DNA of 64,000 nt from Sphingobacterium sp. PCS056 (GTDB lineage Bacteria; Bacteroidota; Bacteroidia; Sphingobacteriales; Sphingobacteriaceae): NCBI RefSeq assembly GCF_023273895.1, contig NZ_CP096883.1:5022001-5086000 (forward strand). The letters are read 5' to 3'. The notes below the pieces were generated by a model. It was not told where the DNA came from, did no database searches, and was given only the letters and a program-made list of their open reading frames with translations. The position numbers were made by a program, and so were the translations under genes. This document shows, piece by piece, positions 1 through 9,510 of the stretch. Numbering within the stretch: the stretch's first letter is position 1; each line of letters begins with the position of its first letter.

Positions 1-610
1 GTCCACTAATCAGTCCACCAGCTACATAAGCTATAACAATGCTGAGAAGTAAATGAAACTTGTCCACCAATGCCTTGTTGTGCCGATTAGATTCTTTTGT
101 AAACATCGATATCAATATCGCTAAATCTGTCGTAAGCCCTGTTAAATGAGTTGTTTTTACCACAAAATTGGAAATAGTGGCAGTTAGACCATTTTGCAAC
201 CCCATTGCAAAAAGCAATGCCCCTACCAATACTTCTGTTTCTTGCAAAGAGTCTTTATAAAAGAAATCTAAATAGATACCGACAAATAAAATACTGAATA
301 TTTCTAATCCTAACGGAATAGAGTGTGTTAAATAAGTACTAAAACGTCCCTTTCCATGGATGATGATCATATTTGAAAGCATACTACCAACAAGAAATAG
401 TAGAATCCAAAACAAAACAACAGCGCCTTGATACCAATTACCTTTAGCGATTTCTTGCGCAAAAATCGCATAATAACCCGTCACATTTGAAGTGAACGAA
501 AAGAATACAATGACCGATGCAACATTGACCATTCCCGCTGAAAAAGCAGTCAATGCACCCAACTTGATATTGTCCTGTATCGTACGATGATTACTATATT
601 TTCTCAGCAT
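1..610 (-). CDS. DUF1275 (YoaK-family) membrane protein, 3' end outside window
   Basis: The reading frame runs from an ATG at 610 to the left window edge without a stop, so the C-terminus is missing. The 203 visible residues hold several hydrophobic segments. They show the DUF1275 pattern: an early GMVNVASVIVFF segment followed by SNVTGYY, and later GLQNGLTATISN and HLTGLTTDLA. The family consists of multi-spanning inner-membrane proteins of unknown biochemical role. The start overlaps the end of the upstream gene by 17 bases, so the two are probably translationally coupled and belong to the run that follows the two-component system. The family call is from motif recognition. The function is not known. 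Confidence 0.75.
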   Translation of the reverse strand, partial: MLRKYSNHRTIQDNIKLGALTAFSAGMVNVASVIVFFSFTSNVTGYYAIFAQEIAKGNWYQGAVVLFWILLFLVGSMLSNMIIIHGKGRFSTYLTHSIPLGLEIFSILFVGIYLDFFYKDSLQETEVLVGALLFAMGLQNGLTATISNFVVKTTHLTGLTTDLAILISMFTKESNRHNKALVDKFHLLLSIVIAYVAGGLISG

Positions 611-1094
611 AATTTACTCTCCCTCCTTTTTTCAATACTATACGTGCAATACCTTTAGCTTGAAGATCCAAATTAAGATACAGGATCAATTCATTTCTAT
701 TCAATTGATGGATAACAAAACTCTCAACAAGTTTATCGTCTTTCCTCAATTCAAGAATATGCCCTCTTCCCTTTAAAAACCAATTGTATCTTTTATCCTC
801 ATGATGAGCAACATAGTTATCATTTCCATTTCTTTCGAAATGCCACAAACCATCTTGAAGAGGTGGAAGATGCGCTATAGCCGCTGTTTTTATTTCATCA
901 TGTATAATAGCCTGTTTTTTAAATGATGGGTTATTTTCCACCTTTTCAAAATACCAACCCTGCTCTACCCACTCACCTTCCAGCATACGTTCTGGATTTT
1001 CATAAAACATGACCATCGTCGTCGCTACAAACAGAAGTAAGGCGAGAAAGATGAAATTAAATCTTGATAATATTTTTCTTTTAATAATTGACAT
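594..1094 (-). CDS. Hypothetical membrane-anchored protein
   Basis: I do not recognise this protein. From the chosen start (MSIIKRK) it has 166 residues: a short basic N-terminus, one hydrophobic segment at about residues 10-28, then a soluble part rich in charged and aromatic residues. The soluble part looks like a small lipocalin-like or beta-rich fold (GLWHFERNGN, YNWFLKGRGHILELRKDD), but that is a guess. It is probably anchored in the inner membrane with the C-terminus outside. An ATG at 1175 would add 27 residues lying inside the upstream gene, so I prefer 1094, which overlaps that gene by 14 bases. It overlaps the next gene by 17 bases, which suggests coupled translation of all three. 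Confidence 0.6.
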   Translation of the reverse strand: MSIIKRKILSRFNFIFLALLLFVATTMVMFYENPERMLEGEWVEQGWYFEKVENNPSFKKQAIIHDEIKTAAIAHLPPLQDGLWHFERNGNDNYVAHHEDKRYNWFLKGRGHILELRKDDKLVESFVIHQLNRNELILYLNLDLQAKGIARIVLKKGGRVNYAEKI

Positions 1095-1593
1095 CCCATT
1101 TTTTGTTAAAGAATAAATCTGACAAAACATTTCGCTCAATTTTCTGTATACCGGTCTTTTGGATGATCCCAACACGACCTCGATTACGTTCGTTTAAACG
1201 TAACAACGCCTTTCCAACATCAAAAAAATGTTTTGTTCTTTTTTCAAATGCATAATTTGATGGTACTCTGATTTCGTCAATCGCAGCACCTTTCAAATAG
1301 TTATGTAAGTAATTGGCATTCTCCGTACCGATGATATCGGTATATATATTGAGTTTACGATCTTCATACCGATGACAGATCATTTGACAAGCTTTAATGA
1401 AATCTTCAGAATGGAGTTCCTTTAAATGATCTTCGAGGGTAATTCCCAACAGTTCAGTAATTGAAGTACTGCTCCTGTTGCCATATACCAATATGATTTC
1501 CAATTCATTAGCTTTTGACTGTTCGATGCTCTGTATAACAAAAAATAGCGAATCTATCGTGAAATCACTTGGAATCAATATACGTTTATTCAT
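1081..1593 (-). CDS. Universal-stress-protein-like hypothetical protein
   Basis: The protein has 170 residues from the ATG at 1593. The opening MNKRILIPSDFTIDSL is typical of the first strand and loop of UspA/HUP-type alpha-beta domains (compare ILVPTDFS), and the next part predicts as alternating strands and helices. The nucleotide-binding glycine motif of classical UspA proteins is not obvious, so it may belong to a divergent branch. An ATG at 1635 would add 14 residues and is less likely. It is the first gene of a three-gene overlapping run and starts about 130 bases after the histidine kinase gene, so it may be a target of that system or share its transcript. Both points are inference. 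Confidence 0.5.
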   Translation of the reverse strand: MNKRILIPSDFTIDSLFFVIQSIEQSKANELEIILVYGNRSSTSITELLGITLEDHLKELHSEDFIKACQMICHRYEDRKLNIYTDIIGTENANYLHNYLKGAAIDEIRVPSNYAFEKRTKHFFDVGKALLRLNERNRGRVGIIQKTGIQKIERNVLSDLFFNKKWDVNY

Positions 1594-1722
1594 GCCTTTT
1601 ACTTTTAAAACAAAGTTAAAAGACAGAGATTGCAATGGAATGAACTTGAAGTTAGCTTTTAATTAGAATATCAAAGCTGATATTAAAATGAGATTAGAAT
1701 CGTCATAAAGATTAAAATGAGA

Positions 1723-3081
1723 TTAAAATTTAAGAAAAGTAGGCAATTCGATCTCAACAGTAGTGCCCTTATCCACAATAGAAGTTACCTTTAATGAACC
1801 TTCATGCAACTTTATGATATTTCGGGCTAATGGTAGTCCGATACCATACCCGTCAATCCCATCAGTATTAGACGCTCGAAAATATGGATCATAAATATGT
1901 TGCAAATCCTCTGAAGGAATACCTATTCCCTCATCCTTTATTAGAATAAACACTTTTTTATCCAAAGCACCTAAAGCAATGTAGGCCGTTCGATTACTAG
2001 AATATTTACAGGCATTGCTGATGATATTAGACAACGCTAACTGAAGTAAAATTGCATTTCCACTAACTTTAAGACGCATACTATCATCCGGTAAAAGATT
2101 AAAATCGGTGATGATCTTAAACTTATCATTGATCGCTTTGACCATCAGTTCTGCATCCATTATGACCTGATCAATTCTGATAGGACCAAACGAAGATGAA
2201 TTACTAACAAATCCAGTACGTGCCAGCAAAAGAAGAGCCTTTGTCTTTTTTTCTAAATGCTCTGCAGATTCAATAATTTTCAAAAGCGTTCTTTGATATT
2301 CTGCTTGACTTCGCTCTTTAGAAAGCGCTAAATCTGCCTGACCTATAATAGAAGTTAAAGGTGTATTAAGCTCATGTGATGCATTACTAATGAAGTTTTT
2401 TTGTGTTTCAAATGAGGTTTCCAATCGTGTAAGCATATTATTAAAAGTACGAGCTAAATCTTTAAGCTCGCCCTTATATTTAAACTCATCCAGTCTTTTA
2501 TCCAGATTTTCAGAACCAATCTGTTGCACCTCCTTCATCATCGTAAGGATAGGCTTCAAAAACGATCTTTTCATAAAAAGAGACACGACCAAGATAAATA
2601 ATATGCCCAGGATCAAGCTAATGATCAACAAATTTCTTAAGTATGCCAGATGATGGGTATAAAAATAATTTTCTGCAGATGCCCCGATGATAAAGTTTCG
2701 TTTATCCTTGGTGAAAAATTTAGTAGAATAAAATTGGTTGCCTTCCTTAAAATTAGAAATTCCCTTTTTATTGATTTTACTCCATAGTTCAGGATTAAAG
2801 CCATGACTGTTCAATATCTTTTCATTTGCATCAAATTCAACAAGAAATTCATGTTGATTATTCAAATCTTCAATAAAATCTAAACTCCATTGATTACTGC
2901 GCAACGCATTATTGATATTCAGAAACTTCTCTGCAGCTATATTCCTCCTCAAATCCAATCTTTTATAAAAATCTGTAAAAGCAAAATTTGAAATAGAATA
3001 GAAAATAAAACCAACAAAACAACTGACATAAATAACCAATATGGCAATAAGATAAATGAGTTTTCTATTATAATTATGCAT
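1723..3081 (-). CDS. Sensor histidine kinase (HAMP, HisKA, HATPase)
   Basis: This inner-membrane sensor kinase of 452 residues has a first membrane segment at about residues 8-30, an extracytoplasmic sensing region of about 120 residues, and a second membrane segment at about 151-170. A HAMP linker follows, then a HisKA box with the phospho-accepting His236 in SNASHELNTP. The ATPase domain has an N box (ISNACKYSS), a G1 box (DEGIGIP) and a G2 box (GYGIGLPLA). The order of domains matches HAMP-type EnvZ-like kinases. Its start lies 6 bases beyond the stop of the response regulator gene, so the two are co-transcribed as a cognate pair. The signal sensed cannot be told from the sequence. Confidence 0.95.
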   Translation of the reverse strand: MHNYNRKLIYLIAILVIYVSCFVGFIFYSISNFAFTDFYKRLDLRRNIAAEKFLNINNALRSNQWSLDFIEDLNNQHEFLVEFDANEKILNSHGFNPELWSKINKKGISNFKEGNQFYSTKFFTKDKRNFIIGASAENYFYTHHLAYLRNLLIISLILGILFILVVSLFMKRSFLKPILTMMKEVQQIGSENLDKRLDEFKYKGELKDLARTFNNMLTRLETSFETQKNFISNASHELNTPLTSIIGQADLALSKERSQAEYQRTLLKIIESAEHLEKKTKALLLLARTGFVSNSSSFGPIRIDQVIMDAELMVKAINDKFKIITDFNLLPDDSMRLKVSGNAILLQLALSNIISNACKYSSNRTAYIALGALDKKVFILIKDEGIGIPSEDLQHIYDPYFRASNTDGIDGYGIGLPLARNIIKLHEGSLKVTSIVDKGTTVEIELPTFLKF

Positions 3082-3087
3082 CAGCTT

Positions 3088-3807
3088 TTAGTCTTCTATT
3101 TTTAACACATAGCCCATACCGATCACAGTATGAATGGCTTTTTTAGAGGTTACTTTTTCAATTTTTTTACGCAAATAATTAACATAGACGTCCACAACAT
3201 TAGATCCGATGTCAAAATTAATCCCCCATACTTTATCCAGAAGTAAACTACGCTCAAATACTTTTTTAGGACTTTGTATAAATAATAAAAGTAATCGATA
3301 TTCGGTGCTTGTCAGATTCAATTCCTGATCGTCACAATAAGCGACCTTTTTATAATCATCTACTTTCAAAAACCCATATTTATACTCTTGAGAATGATCC
3401 TGATCCTTCTGAGTAGCCTGAATAATAGAATGTTTACGACGTATCAAAGATCGAATTCTGGCTTTCAATTCGATTAATTTAAATGGTTTAGATAAATAAT
3501 CATCTGCACCATTATCCAGACCAAGTACAACATTTTCTGGAGTCCCTAAAGCAGTCAGCATCATCACAGGAAGATCAGTATATCCCCAAAATCGGATCTG
3601 CCTACAGATCTCCAATCCATTAGTACCTGGTAATAAAATATCCAAGAGAACAAGTGAGATATCGTGAGTTGAAAGTAGTACCTCTAATCCTTCCGAATTA
3701 TTTAAATGTATGACTCGGTAACCATCCTCCTCCAAACCTTGAACAATCAGATCTGCTACCCCTTGTTCATCTTCAACCAAGATAATTTTTTGCTGTTCTA
3801 CACTCAT
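3088..3807 (-). CDS. OmpR/PhoB-family response regulator
   Basis: The 239-residue protein has an N-terminal receiver domain with the acidic pair E12 and D13, the phospho-accepting Asp56 (LVLLDILLPG) and the conserved Lys107 (LSKPFK). The C-terminal winged-helix domain has the family pattern LNLTSTEYRLLLL followed by VDVYVNYLRKKI. It should bind DNA as a dimer and control transcription after phosphorylation by the kinase encoded 6 bases downstream. It is the first gene of the minus-strand run ending in the DUF1275 gene. Likely targets are its own operon and the adjacent small genes, but this is inference because no repeated operator is evident in the upstream region. Confidence 0.95.
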   Translation of the reverse strand: MSVEQQKIILVEDEQGVADLIVQGLEEDGYRVIHLNNSEGLEVLLSTHDISLVLLDILLPGTNGLEICRQIRFWGYTDLPVMMLTALGTPENVVLGLDNGADDYLSKPFKLIELKARIRSLIRRKHSIIQATQKDQDHSQEYKYGFLKVDDYKKVAYCDDQELNLTSTEYRLLLLFIQSPKKVFERSLLLDKVWGINFDIGSNVVDVYVNYLRKKIEKVTSKKAIHTVIGMGYVLKIED

Positions 3808-4241
3808 TTACGCTATATTTTAATTAGCTCTGGAATTATTAAAACATAAAAATAAGCTTTTGATGGCTTTGACACAAATTTTAAAAGTATATCATAACCA
3901 ACTAGATAATCATGCTTTATAAAACTTGATCTTATGAGAACAATAAATTTTAAAACTTTGATCAAGATACTTTAATAATATAGGTTGCATAATTAAAAAT
4001 TTACGATAGATATAAAACTAAATTTTGAACAATTAATCATTAATAAAAACCTTTATAATTCTATATCCATAACTAATCCTCTTCTACTCGATTCCGCAGC
4101 CAAACTAAAGGTATTTCCAAACATTTTTCTATCCAAATTGTTGTTTTAACAATTGGAATACATCTTATGATGTGCCAACTAAAATAATATCTATTACACA
4201 TACTCACATTTAAAAATGTGCGGTGCTTAAATCTTAATAAA
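3808..4241. other. Intergenic region between divergent regulator and ferritin genes
   Basis: This strongly AT-rich stretch of 434 bases separates the response regulator (minus strand) from ferritin (plus strand) and must hold both promoters. I see no convincing -33/-7 pair, Fur-like palindrome or RNA gene. A 61-codon minus-strand frame at 4073-4258 has no coding character and overlaps the ferritin start. Confidence 0.5.
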
Positions 4242-4796
4242 ATGGCAATAACAACCAATCGATTATCTCAGACACTTTGTCAAGCTTTAAATGATCAAAT
4301 TACATTGGAAGCATATTCTGCTCAAGTATATCTCATGTTAGCCTGCTGGGCAGATGACAATAGATTAGATGGTATCAATTCATTCCTTATGAAACATTCC
4401 CAAGAAGAAAGAGTGCATATGGCTAAAATAATAGAATATATACAAGAAAGAGGTGGGTCTGTAAAAATTGATGCAATAAAAAAACCTGAACCCGAGCCTA
4501 CCAATATTTTAGAGTGCTTTGAAATGGTATTGCAACAAGAAATAGAAAATACCGAATCAATTTATAAAATAGTAAATTTAAGCATGCAAGAAGGCGATTG
4601 GGCGACATGGAATTTCCTTCAATGGCTTGTTAATGAACAACGTGAAGAAGAAAAACTTGCATTGGACTTATTAGATAAAGCTAAGTTAGCTGGAGGCAGC
4701 GATATGACAGACAATGCTCGCTTTGAGTTAAATAAACTAATTGGTAATACTGGTCAGGAATTTCCAGTTGCAGATGAAATTAATCCACTAGCATAA
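4242..4796 (+). CDS. ftnA: Ferritin (bacterial non-haem, FtnA-like)
   Basis: The 184-residue protein is a four-helix ferritin that oxidises Fe(II) at a di-iron site and stores iron as a mineral inside a 24-subunit shell in the cytoplasm. Ferroxidase residues are visible: E23 in LEAYSAQVY, E56 and H59 in EERVHM, E100 in QQEIEN and Q133 in NEQREEE. The acidic cluster E132/E136 fits the third metal site of FtnA-type proteins. There is no haem-binding methionine pattern of bacterioferritins that I can see. I chose the ATG at 4242 (MAITTNRL), which gives the usual family length. An upstream ATG at 4218 would add eight non-conserved residues. It is a single gene closed by a strong terminator. Confidence 0.93.
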   Translation: MAITTNRLSQTLCQALNDQITLEAYSAQVYLMLACWADDNRLDGINSFLMKHSQEERVHMAKIIEYIQERGGSVKIDAIKKPEPEPTNILECFEMVLQQEIENTESIYKIVNLSMQEGDWATWNFLQWLVNEQREEEKLALDLLDKAKLAGGSDMTDNARFELNKLIGNTGQEFPVADEINPLA

Positions 4797-4810
4797 AATA
4801 AAATATGTTA

Positions 4811-4845
4811 AAAAGGATAGCTAATTATACGTCAGCTATCCTTTT
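4811..4845. terminator. Bidirectional terminator after ferritin
   Basis: The 12-base arms at 4811-4822 and 4834-4845 are perfect inverted copies (AAAAGGATAGCT) with an 11-base loop. A T-run follows on the plus strand and an A-run precedes it, so the hairpin can serve both ferritin and the convergent FUSC gene that ends at 4864. Confidence 0.85.
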
Positions 4846-4863
4846 TTATTACTTTATAAATAC

Positions 4864-7062
4864 CTATAGCGACCTCTTGGCCAATAAAGAGATATCCAAG
4901 GAATTATGATACAATTTCTCGACAAGCCCGAGCATTAGCTGCAATTGTTCTTTAATTAATAGCTCATCACTCTGATCGAGCACATGCGATCGAGAGACCG
5001 AGGACTTCAAAGGAAGAATTTCTAATAAGTCAGTCTCAAATAAAGCATATGTTTTTTTTAACTTTAAAAGAATTTTATTCATCAACCGTTCATGCTCATC
5101 ATGAAAATTCGAAGTTGAGCGATGATCAATCATATGGGTAAATGCCATTGCATAAGAAATCAACTGATGTGTAAAAATTGAAAAATCATTTAATTCTTTA
5201 GTAAATGGGCGCTGATATATAGGTTCATTTAGAATTCTTTCATTTAAGGCATTCAACTCCGCCAAACTCAGATAAATTTCTTTGCGAGCGACTTTATAAT
5301 CTGCAATATCAATATGATCGCCCGACAGTTTACGAAAGCAAATGGATAAGAAATGAACATTAGACTGTACGACATTTTTTAAATAACTCTTTACCGAATC
5401 ACTTTCCCATGTCGGAAGAATAAGGTGAAAAGATAAAAAACACAGAACACAGCCAATGACAGTATCTAATAAACGTTCTTTCAATAGGAGAATTCCAAAA
5501 TCATCTACTCCTGTAAAGAAATAGTAGGCAATAAGAAAAAAAGCAGTTAGAAAAAATGAACCATAAACATATTTACTCCTTAAAAAAGTAAATGTTAAAA
5601 GCATATAAACCAACATTAAGCCCAGCAGTACATAACTATTTGTAATCAAGAAAATACTTAAGAGACCCAAGAGGCCACCTAAAAATGATCCTTTTAGCCG
5701 ATCAATACTCCGTTGCTTACTTAAACTAAAACCTGGACGTAAGATCACAATAATGGTAATATAAATCCAAAAACTATGCTTTGTTAAGGCAATGTAATCA
5801 GGAAAGAAAATCGGCAGCGCTTTGGTAATCACAAAAGCAATCAACATCACAATAGCCACACGAAGAGAATGTCTAAAAATTGGTGACTTTAAATTCAGAT
5901 GCGCTTGCAGTATTGGCCATGAAAATGTCCTTTGCCTAAAGAAACGCTCTTTATGTGCGATCAGCTCAGAGTGATCATGAACTTCTTCAGATTTAGATAA
6001 AATACGATGGACCTCTCTTATTTTTTGCATCACGTACCTGATATTAACAAGTATCTTTTTCAACACAATTGTTGTCCCTCCTTCTTGCTTTTCAAGAGCA
6101 ATAATTTCTGCATATGCATTATCCCATAGGCCTGTAAATTGAATGGCATTCTTTGGCGATTTTAGCAAACTTATTGGAGTGGTCAATCGCTCTAATTCTT
6201 CGGCACAACTAATCAATAATTCAGGAATGACTTGATACACCTTGGTATGTCCATATTTTTCACGAATCTGATAATAATCATGATGGGAAGCATTAATTCT
6301 CTCAAACAATTCCATCAATGTTGCGAAAATAAAGGTAAGCTGTTTATATTGATAACTTGCAAATTGCTTCTCGGTCGCTGCAGAAAACAAAACCTCACGG
6401 ACATTTTCCTGACGTTGATTTAACACCATATTGATTTGAATAACTTGTTTATGCGTCTTTGCAATAGCAGTATTAGCATCAAAAAAATCAGCCTTAATAC
6501 GAAGTAAGCTACCTATTTTGTAAGCACATTCTGCTAAAACTTGCTGGCTAACACGATATGGTCTCATGTATCGTAGGACTAATACAAAAATCATATACCA
6601 AATTGCACCAGCAGTGAGCAATAAAGCTTCTGTGATAGGATGACTACTTTCATGGGTCAACGTTAAGCTAAAAAATAGCGCTAATAAACAAGATGCACCA
6701 ATGCCCATCGCCCTTATACCAAAAACAGTCAACATACAAGCCGCAAAAGAAAAAAAAGCCATAAATAGACCCAAGAAAAAATCTGAAAAAGGTAATATGC
6801 GTGTAAGCATACTCATTGCGAAAATAACGATAACATTGATAAACAAAGATTGACGGCGCTCACGATAGGGGCCGACCAAATCTGGAGTACTTGCTATAAT
6901 GCTACCTATACCCAAGGTTACACCATGGTGCAGTTGACCAAAAAAAGTGAACATGAGAACTGGAATCAGGACAGCAATAGTTATTTTTAATCCCTCATGA
7001 AACGGTTGGCTATTAACAAAAAACCGTGTCTTTTGCCATACTTTTTCTATACGATCACGCAA
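4864..7062 (-). CDS. FUSC/YccS-family inner-membrane protein
   Basis: The 732-residue protein has the two-block layout of YccS/YhfK-like proteins. A hydrophobic N-terminal block (about residues 20-165) is followed by a long charged cytoplasmic region. A second hydrophobic block from about residue 395 (FRHSLRVAIVMLIAFV) contains the FUSC-type signature WIYITIIVILRPGFSLSKQRSIDRLKGSFLGG, cited here by its position near residues 425-460. A further cytoplasmic tail completes it. Relatives include aromatic-acid efflux subunits (AaeB) and proteins of unknown role, so transport of small organic acids is possible but unproven. It is a single gene, divergent from the S9 peptidase and convergent with ferritin. 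Confidence 0.85.
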   Translation of the reverse strand: MRDRIEKVWQKTRFFVNSQPFHEGLKITIAVLIPVLMFTFFGQLHHGVTLGIGSIIASTPDLVGPYRERRQSLFINVIVIFAMSMLTRILPFSDFFLGLFMAFFSFAACMLTVFGIRAMGIGASCLLALFFSLTLTHESSHPITEALLLTAGAIWYMIFVLVLRYMRPYRVSQQVLAECAYKIGSLLRIKADFFDANTAIAKTHKQVIQINMVLNQRQENVREVLFSAATEKQFASYQYKQLTFIFATLMELFERINASHHDYYQIREKYGHTKVYQVIPELLISCAEELERLTTPISLLKSPKNAIQFTGLWDNAYAEIIALEKQEGGTTIVLKKILVNIRYVMQKIREVHRILSKSEEVHDHSELIAHKERFFRQRTFSWPILQAHLNLKSPIFRHSLRVAIVMLIAFVITKALPIFFPDYIALTKHSFWIYITIIVILRPGFSLSKQRSIDRLKGSFLGGLLGLLSIFLITNSYVLLGLMLVYMLLTFTFLRSKYVYGSFFLTAFFLIAYYFFTGVDDFGILLLKERLLDTVIGCVLCFLSFHLILPTWESDSVKSYLKNVVQSNVHFLSICFRKLSGDHIDIADYKVARKEIYLSLAELNALNERILNEPIYQRPFTKELNDFSIFTHQLISYAMAFTHMIDHRSTSNFHDEHERLMNKILLKLKKTYALFETDLLEILPLKSSVSRSHVLDQSDELLIKEQLQLMLGLVEKLYHNSLDISLLAKRSL

Positions 7063-7132
7063 TATAAGTTATATTATTAAAGTGGAAATATGTCGATTAA
7101 AGATTATACTTATGCTCATCATTTAACTTTTG

Positions 7133-7140
7133 CAAAAGTA
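7133..7140 (-). promoter_or_regulatory. -7 box of the FUSC gene
   Basis: The minus strand reads TACTTTTG here, matching the Bacteroidota -7 consensus TAnnTTTG, about 70 bases upstream of the FUSC start. A possible TTTG lies 15 bases further upstream, closer than the usual 19. The box sits within the 14-base perfect palindrome at 7126-7139. Confidence 0.45.
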
Positions 7141-7261
7141 CCAAATTTAATACTACAAAAAGAAATTTTCATCTACTATAAAGTTTACAAAACAACGCAA
7201 AACATATATAAAATATCGTTTTATACCGAAATCCGATATCTTATATTTCCTAGAAAATGGA

Positions 7262-7269
7262 TATGTTTG
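7262..7269 (+). promoter_or_regulatory. -7 box of the S9 peptidase gene
   Basis: The plus strand reads TATGTTTG, an exact TAnnTTTG match, 62 bases upstream of the chosen ATG at 7332. Its position downstream of the in-frame ATG at 7257 argues that the longer frame is not translated. No clear TTTG is found at -33. Confidence 0.5.
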
Positions 7270-7331
7270 TAGTGGAAATGAGAAATAGTCAAAAGAAAAC
7301 AATAATTTTAGACAAAAAAATCATTAAAAGA

Positions 7332-9506
7332 ATGAAAAAACTAACGCTACTTTTATTATTAGCAAGTTCAATGGCTTATGGTCAGCGCAACTTGAATATA
7401 GAAGAGACAGTCTTTGGCCCCCGTACATATGCACCTACAGCTCTTGTAAGCAGTAACTGGGTACCCAATAGCAATAACTTCAGTTATTTGGACAAAGGTT
7501 ATCAAAATTTAGTTCAAAAAAATGCTCCGAATAATGGAGCGGAAGAGATCATACTAAGTAAAGTCGAATTACAAAGTGCTTTGCAAGCAAAACTTCCAAA
7601 TGATCGGATTAATTTGCAGATCTTTCCCAGTGACTATAAATGGGAAAATGCCAATACAATCAGTTTTTCACTTCATACAAAACAAGCACAATATCAGATT
7701 GCTTTTGATATAAAAAACAAAAAGATAGTACATCTATTAGCATCAGATGCCACAGCAACAAATCAAGAATATGCAACAGATTATAGTAAGGTAGCCTATT
7801 TAATTGGTAATAATATTCAAATCAAAAATGCTGCTGGACGATTAACCAGTGTAACAATAGATACAATAGATGGTATTCTAAACGGCAGCGACTATACGCA
7901 TAGACAAGAATTTGGCATCAAAAAAGGCATGTGGTGGAATCCTCAAAATGACAAACTATTGTACTACCGTAAAGATGAAACGATGGTGAGCAAATACCCT
8001 TTAATACAGTGGGATACTCGGGTAGCTTCTGTTAAGGATATTCGCTATCCCATGGCAGGCATGAAAAGCGAGGAAGTTACCTTGGTCATCTATGACACTC
8101 AAACAAATCAAAAAATTACATTAGCAACTGGAGAACCAAAAGAGCAATTTTTAACAGCCGTAACTTGGGACCCATCTGGACAATCCATTTACGTTGGAGT
8201 ATTAAATAGGGAACAAAACCATCTAAAAATAAATCAATATAATACAAAAGACGGCCGTTTTATCAAAACACTGTTTGAAGAAACAGCGTCCACGTGGGTA
8301 GAACCTCAAAATGATTTATTGTTTTTACCCAATAACCCAAAACAATTTATCTATCAATCAGACAGAGAAGGTTTTAATCAGCTTTACCTGTACAACACTG
8401 ATGGTAAGTTGATCAAAAAACTGGGACATCAAAATCTTATTGTACAACAATTAGGTGATTTTTCTCCCAAAGGAGATTTACTCTATTATACTGGAGTGAC
8501 AAATGATGGATTAGATCGACAACTATTTTCAGTAGAGCTAAAAACTGGAAAAACAACACAGTTAACACAGGGTCCAGGTACGCACAACGCTAAAGTAAAC
8601 AGTGATGGCACTTACATCTTAGATCAATTCAGTAATCTAACCACTCCTAATATTGTTCAAATAAAAGGAACAAAATCTGGTAAAGTAGATAAAATAGTCG
8701 AATCAACAAACCCCTTTTTAGGTAAGATCAATCCTCCAAAAATAGAATTTGTCACTTTAACCTCCGCAGATGGTGTAACACCATTGACAGGACGCATCAT
8801 CTATCCTAATGATTTTGATGCAAATAAGAAGTATCCAGTCATGTATTATCTTTATGGAGGTTCTCACTCTCAATTAGTAACCAATAAATGGTTAGGTGGC
8901 GCAGGTTATTTTGATATGTATATGGCGCAACAAGGTTACATCGTATTCACCATGGATAATAGAGGTACGGACGCTCGCGGACGTGCATTTGCAACCGCAA
9001 CACATCGTCAACTCGGACAGGCAGAAATGGCTGATCAAATGAAAGGCATAGAATATTTGAAATCCAAATCATTTGTTGATCAAAGCAAGATGGGTATATT
9101 CGGCTGGAGCTTTGGTGGATTCATGACAACATCATTTATGATACACCACAATGATATCTTTAAAGCAGCTGTTGCAGGAGGTCCAGTAATGGATTGGAAA
9201 TACTATGAAGTCATGTATGGTGAGCGGTATATGGATATGCCTCAAGAAAATCCAGAAGGCTATAAGTTAACCTCACTCATTGACAAAGCAGATCAATTAA
9301 AAGGCGATTTATTGATTATTCATGGAGCTCAAGACCCTGTAGTAGTACAACAACATAGTATGGAGTTTGTAGAAGCTTGTATCAAAGCTGGAAAACAAGT
9401 TGATTATTTCCTATACCCTACTCATGAACACAATGTTTCAGGAAAAGACCGAATTCATATGTATGAAAAAATTGCAAGATACTTCGATCTTCATTTGAAG
9501 AAATAA
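7332..9506 (+). CDS. Secreted S9 family dipeptidyl peptidase (DPP IV-like)
   Basis: The 724-residue protein begins with a signal peptide (MKKLTLLLLLASSMAYGQ) and should work in the periplasm or at the outer membrane. The N-terminal half is a DPP IV-type beta-propeller, and the C-terminal part an alpha/beta-hydrolase. The catalytic triad is visible as Ser593 in GWSFGGF, Asp668 in HGAQDPVV and His700 in THEHNV. Enzymes of this family remove dipeptides, often X-Pro or X-Ala, from peptide N-termini. The products would suit the POT transporters encoded later in the window. I chose the ATG at 7332 because it starts the signal peptide and a -7 box lies between it and the upstream ATG. Confidence 0.93.
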   Translation: MKKLTLLLLLASSMAYGQRNLNIEETVFGPRTYAPTALVSSNWVPNSNNFSYLDKGYQNLVQKNAPNNGAEEIILSKVELQSALQAKLPNDRINLQIFPSDYKWENANTISFSLHTKQAQYQIAFDIKNKKIVHLLASDATATNQEYATDYSKVAYLIGNNIQIKNAAGRLTSVTIDTIDGILNGSDYTHRQEFGIKKGMWWNPQNDKLLYYRKDETMVSKYPLIQWDTRVASVKDIRYPMAGMKSEEVTLVIYDTQTNQKITLATGEPKEQFLTAVTWDPSGQSIYVGVLNREQNHLKINQYNTKDGRFIKTLFEETASTWVEPQNDLLFLPNNPKQFIYQSDREGFNQLYLYNTDGKLIKKLGHQNLIVQQLGDFSPKGDLLYYTGVTNDGLDRQLFSVELKTGKTTQLTQGPGTHNAKVNSDGTYILDQFSNLTTPNIVQIKGTKSGKVDKIVESTNPFLGKINPPKIEFVTLTSADGVTPLTGRIIYPNDFDANKKYPVMYYLYGGSHSQLVTNKWLGGAGYFDMYMAQQGYIVFTMDNRGTDARGRAFATATHRQLGQAEMADQMKGIEYLKSKSFVDQSKMGIFGWSFGGFMTTSFMIHHNDIFKAAVAGGPVMDWKYYEVMYGERYMDMPQENPEGYKLTSLIDKADQLKGDLLIIHGAQDPVVVQQHSMEFVEACIKAGKQVDYFLYPTHEHNVSGKDRIHMYEKIARYFDLHLKK

Positions 9507-9510
9507 AAAA

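Noticed and set aside
4073..4258. 61-codon minus-strand frame upstream of ferritin
   Set aside because: It covers the ferritin start and has no family resemblance. It is better explained as promoter DNA.
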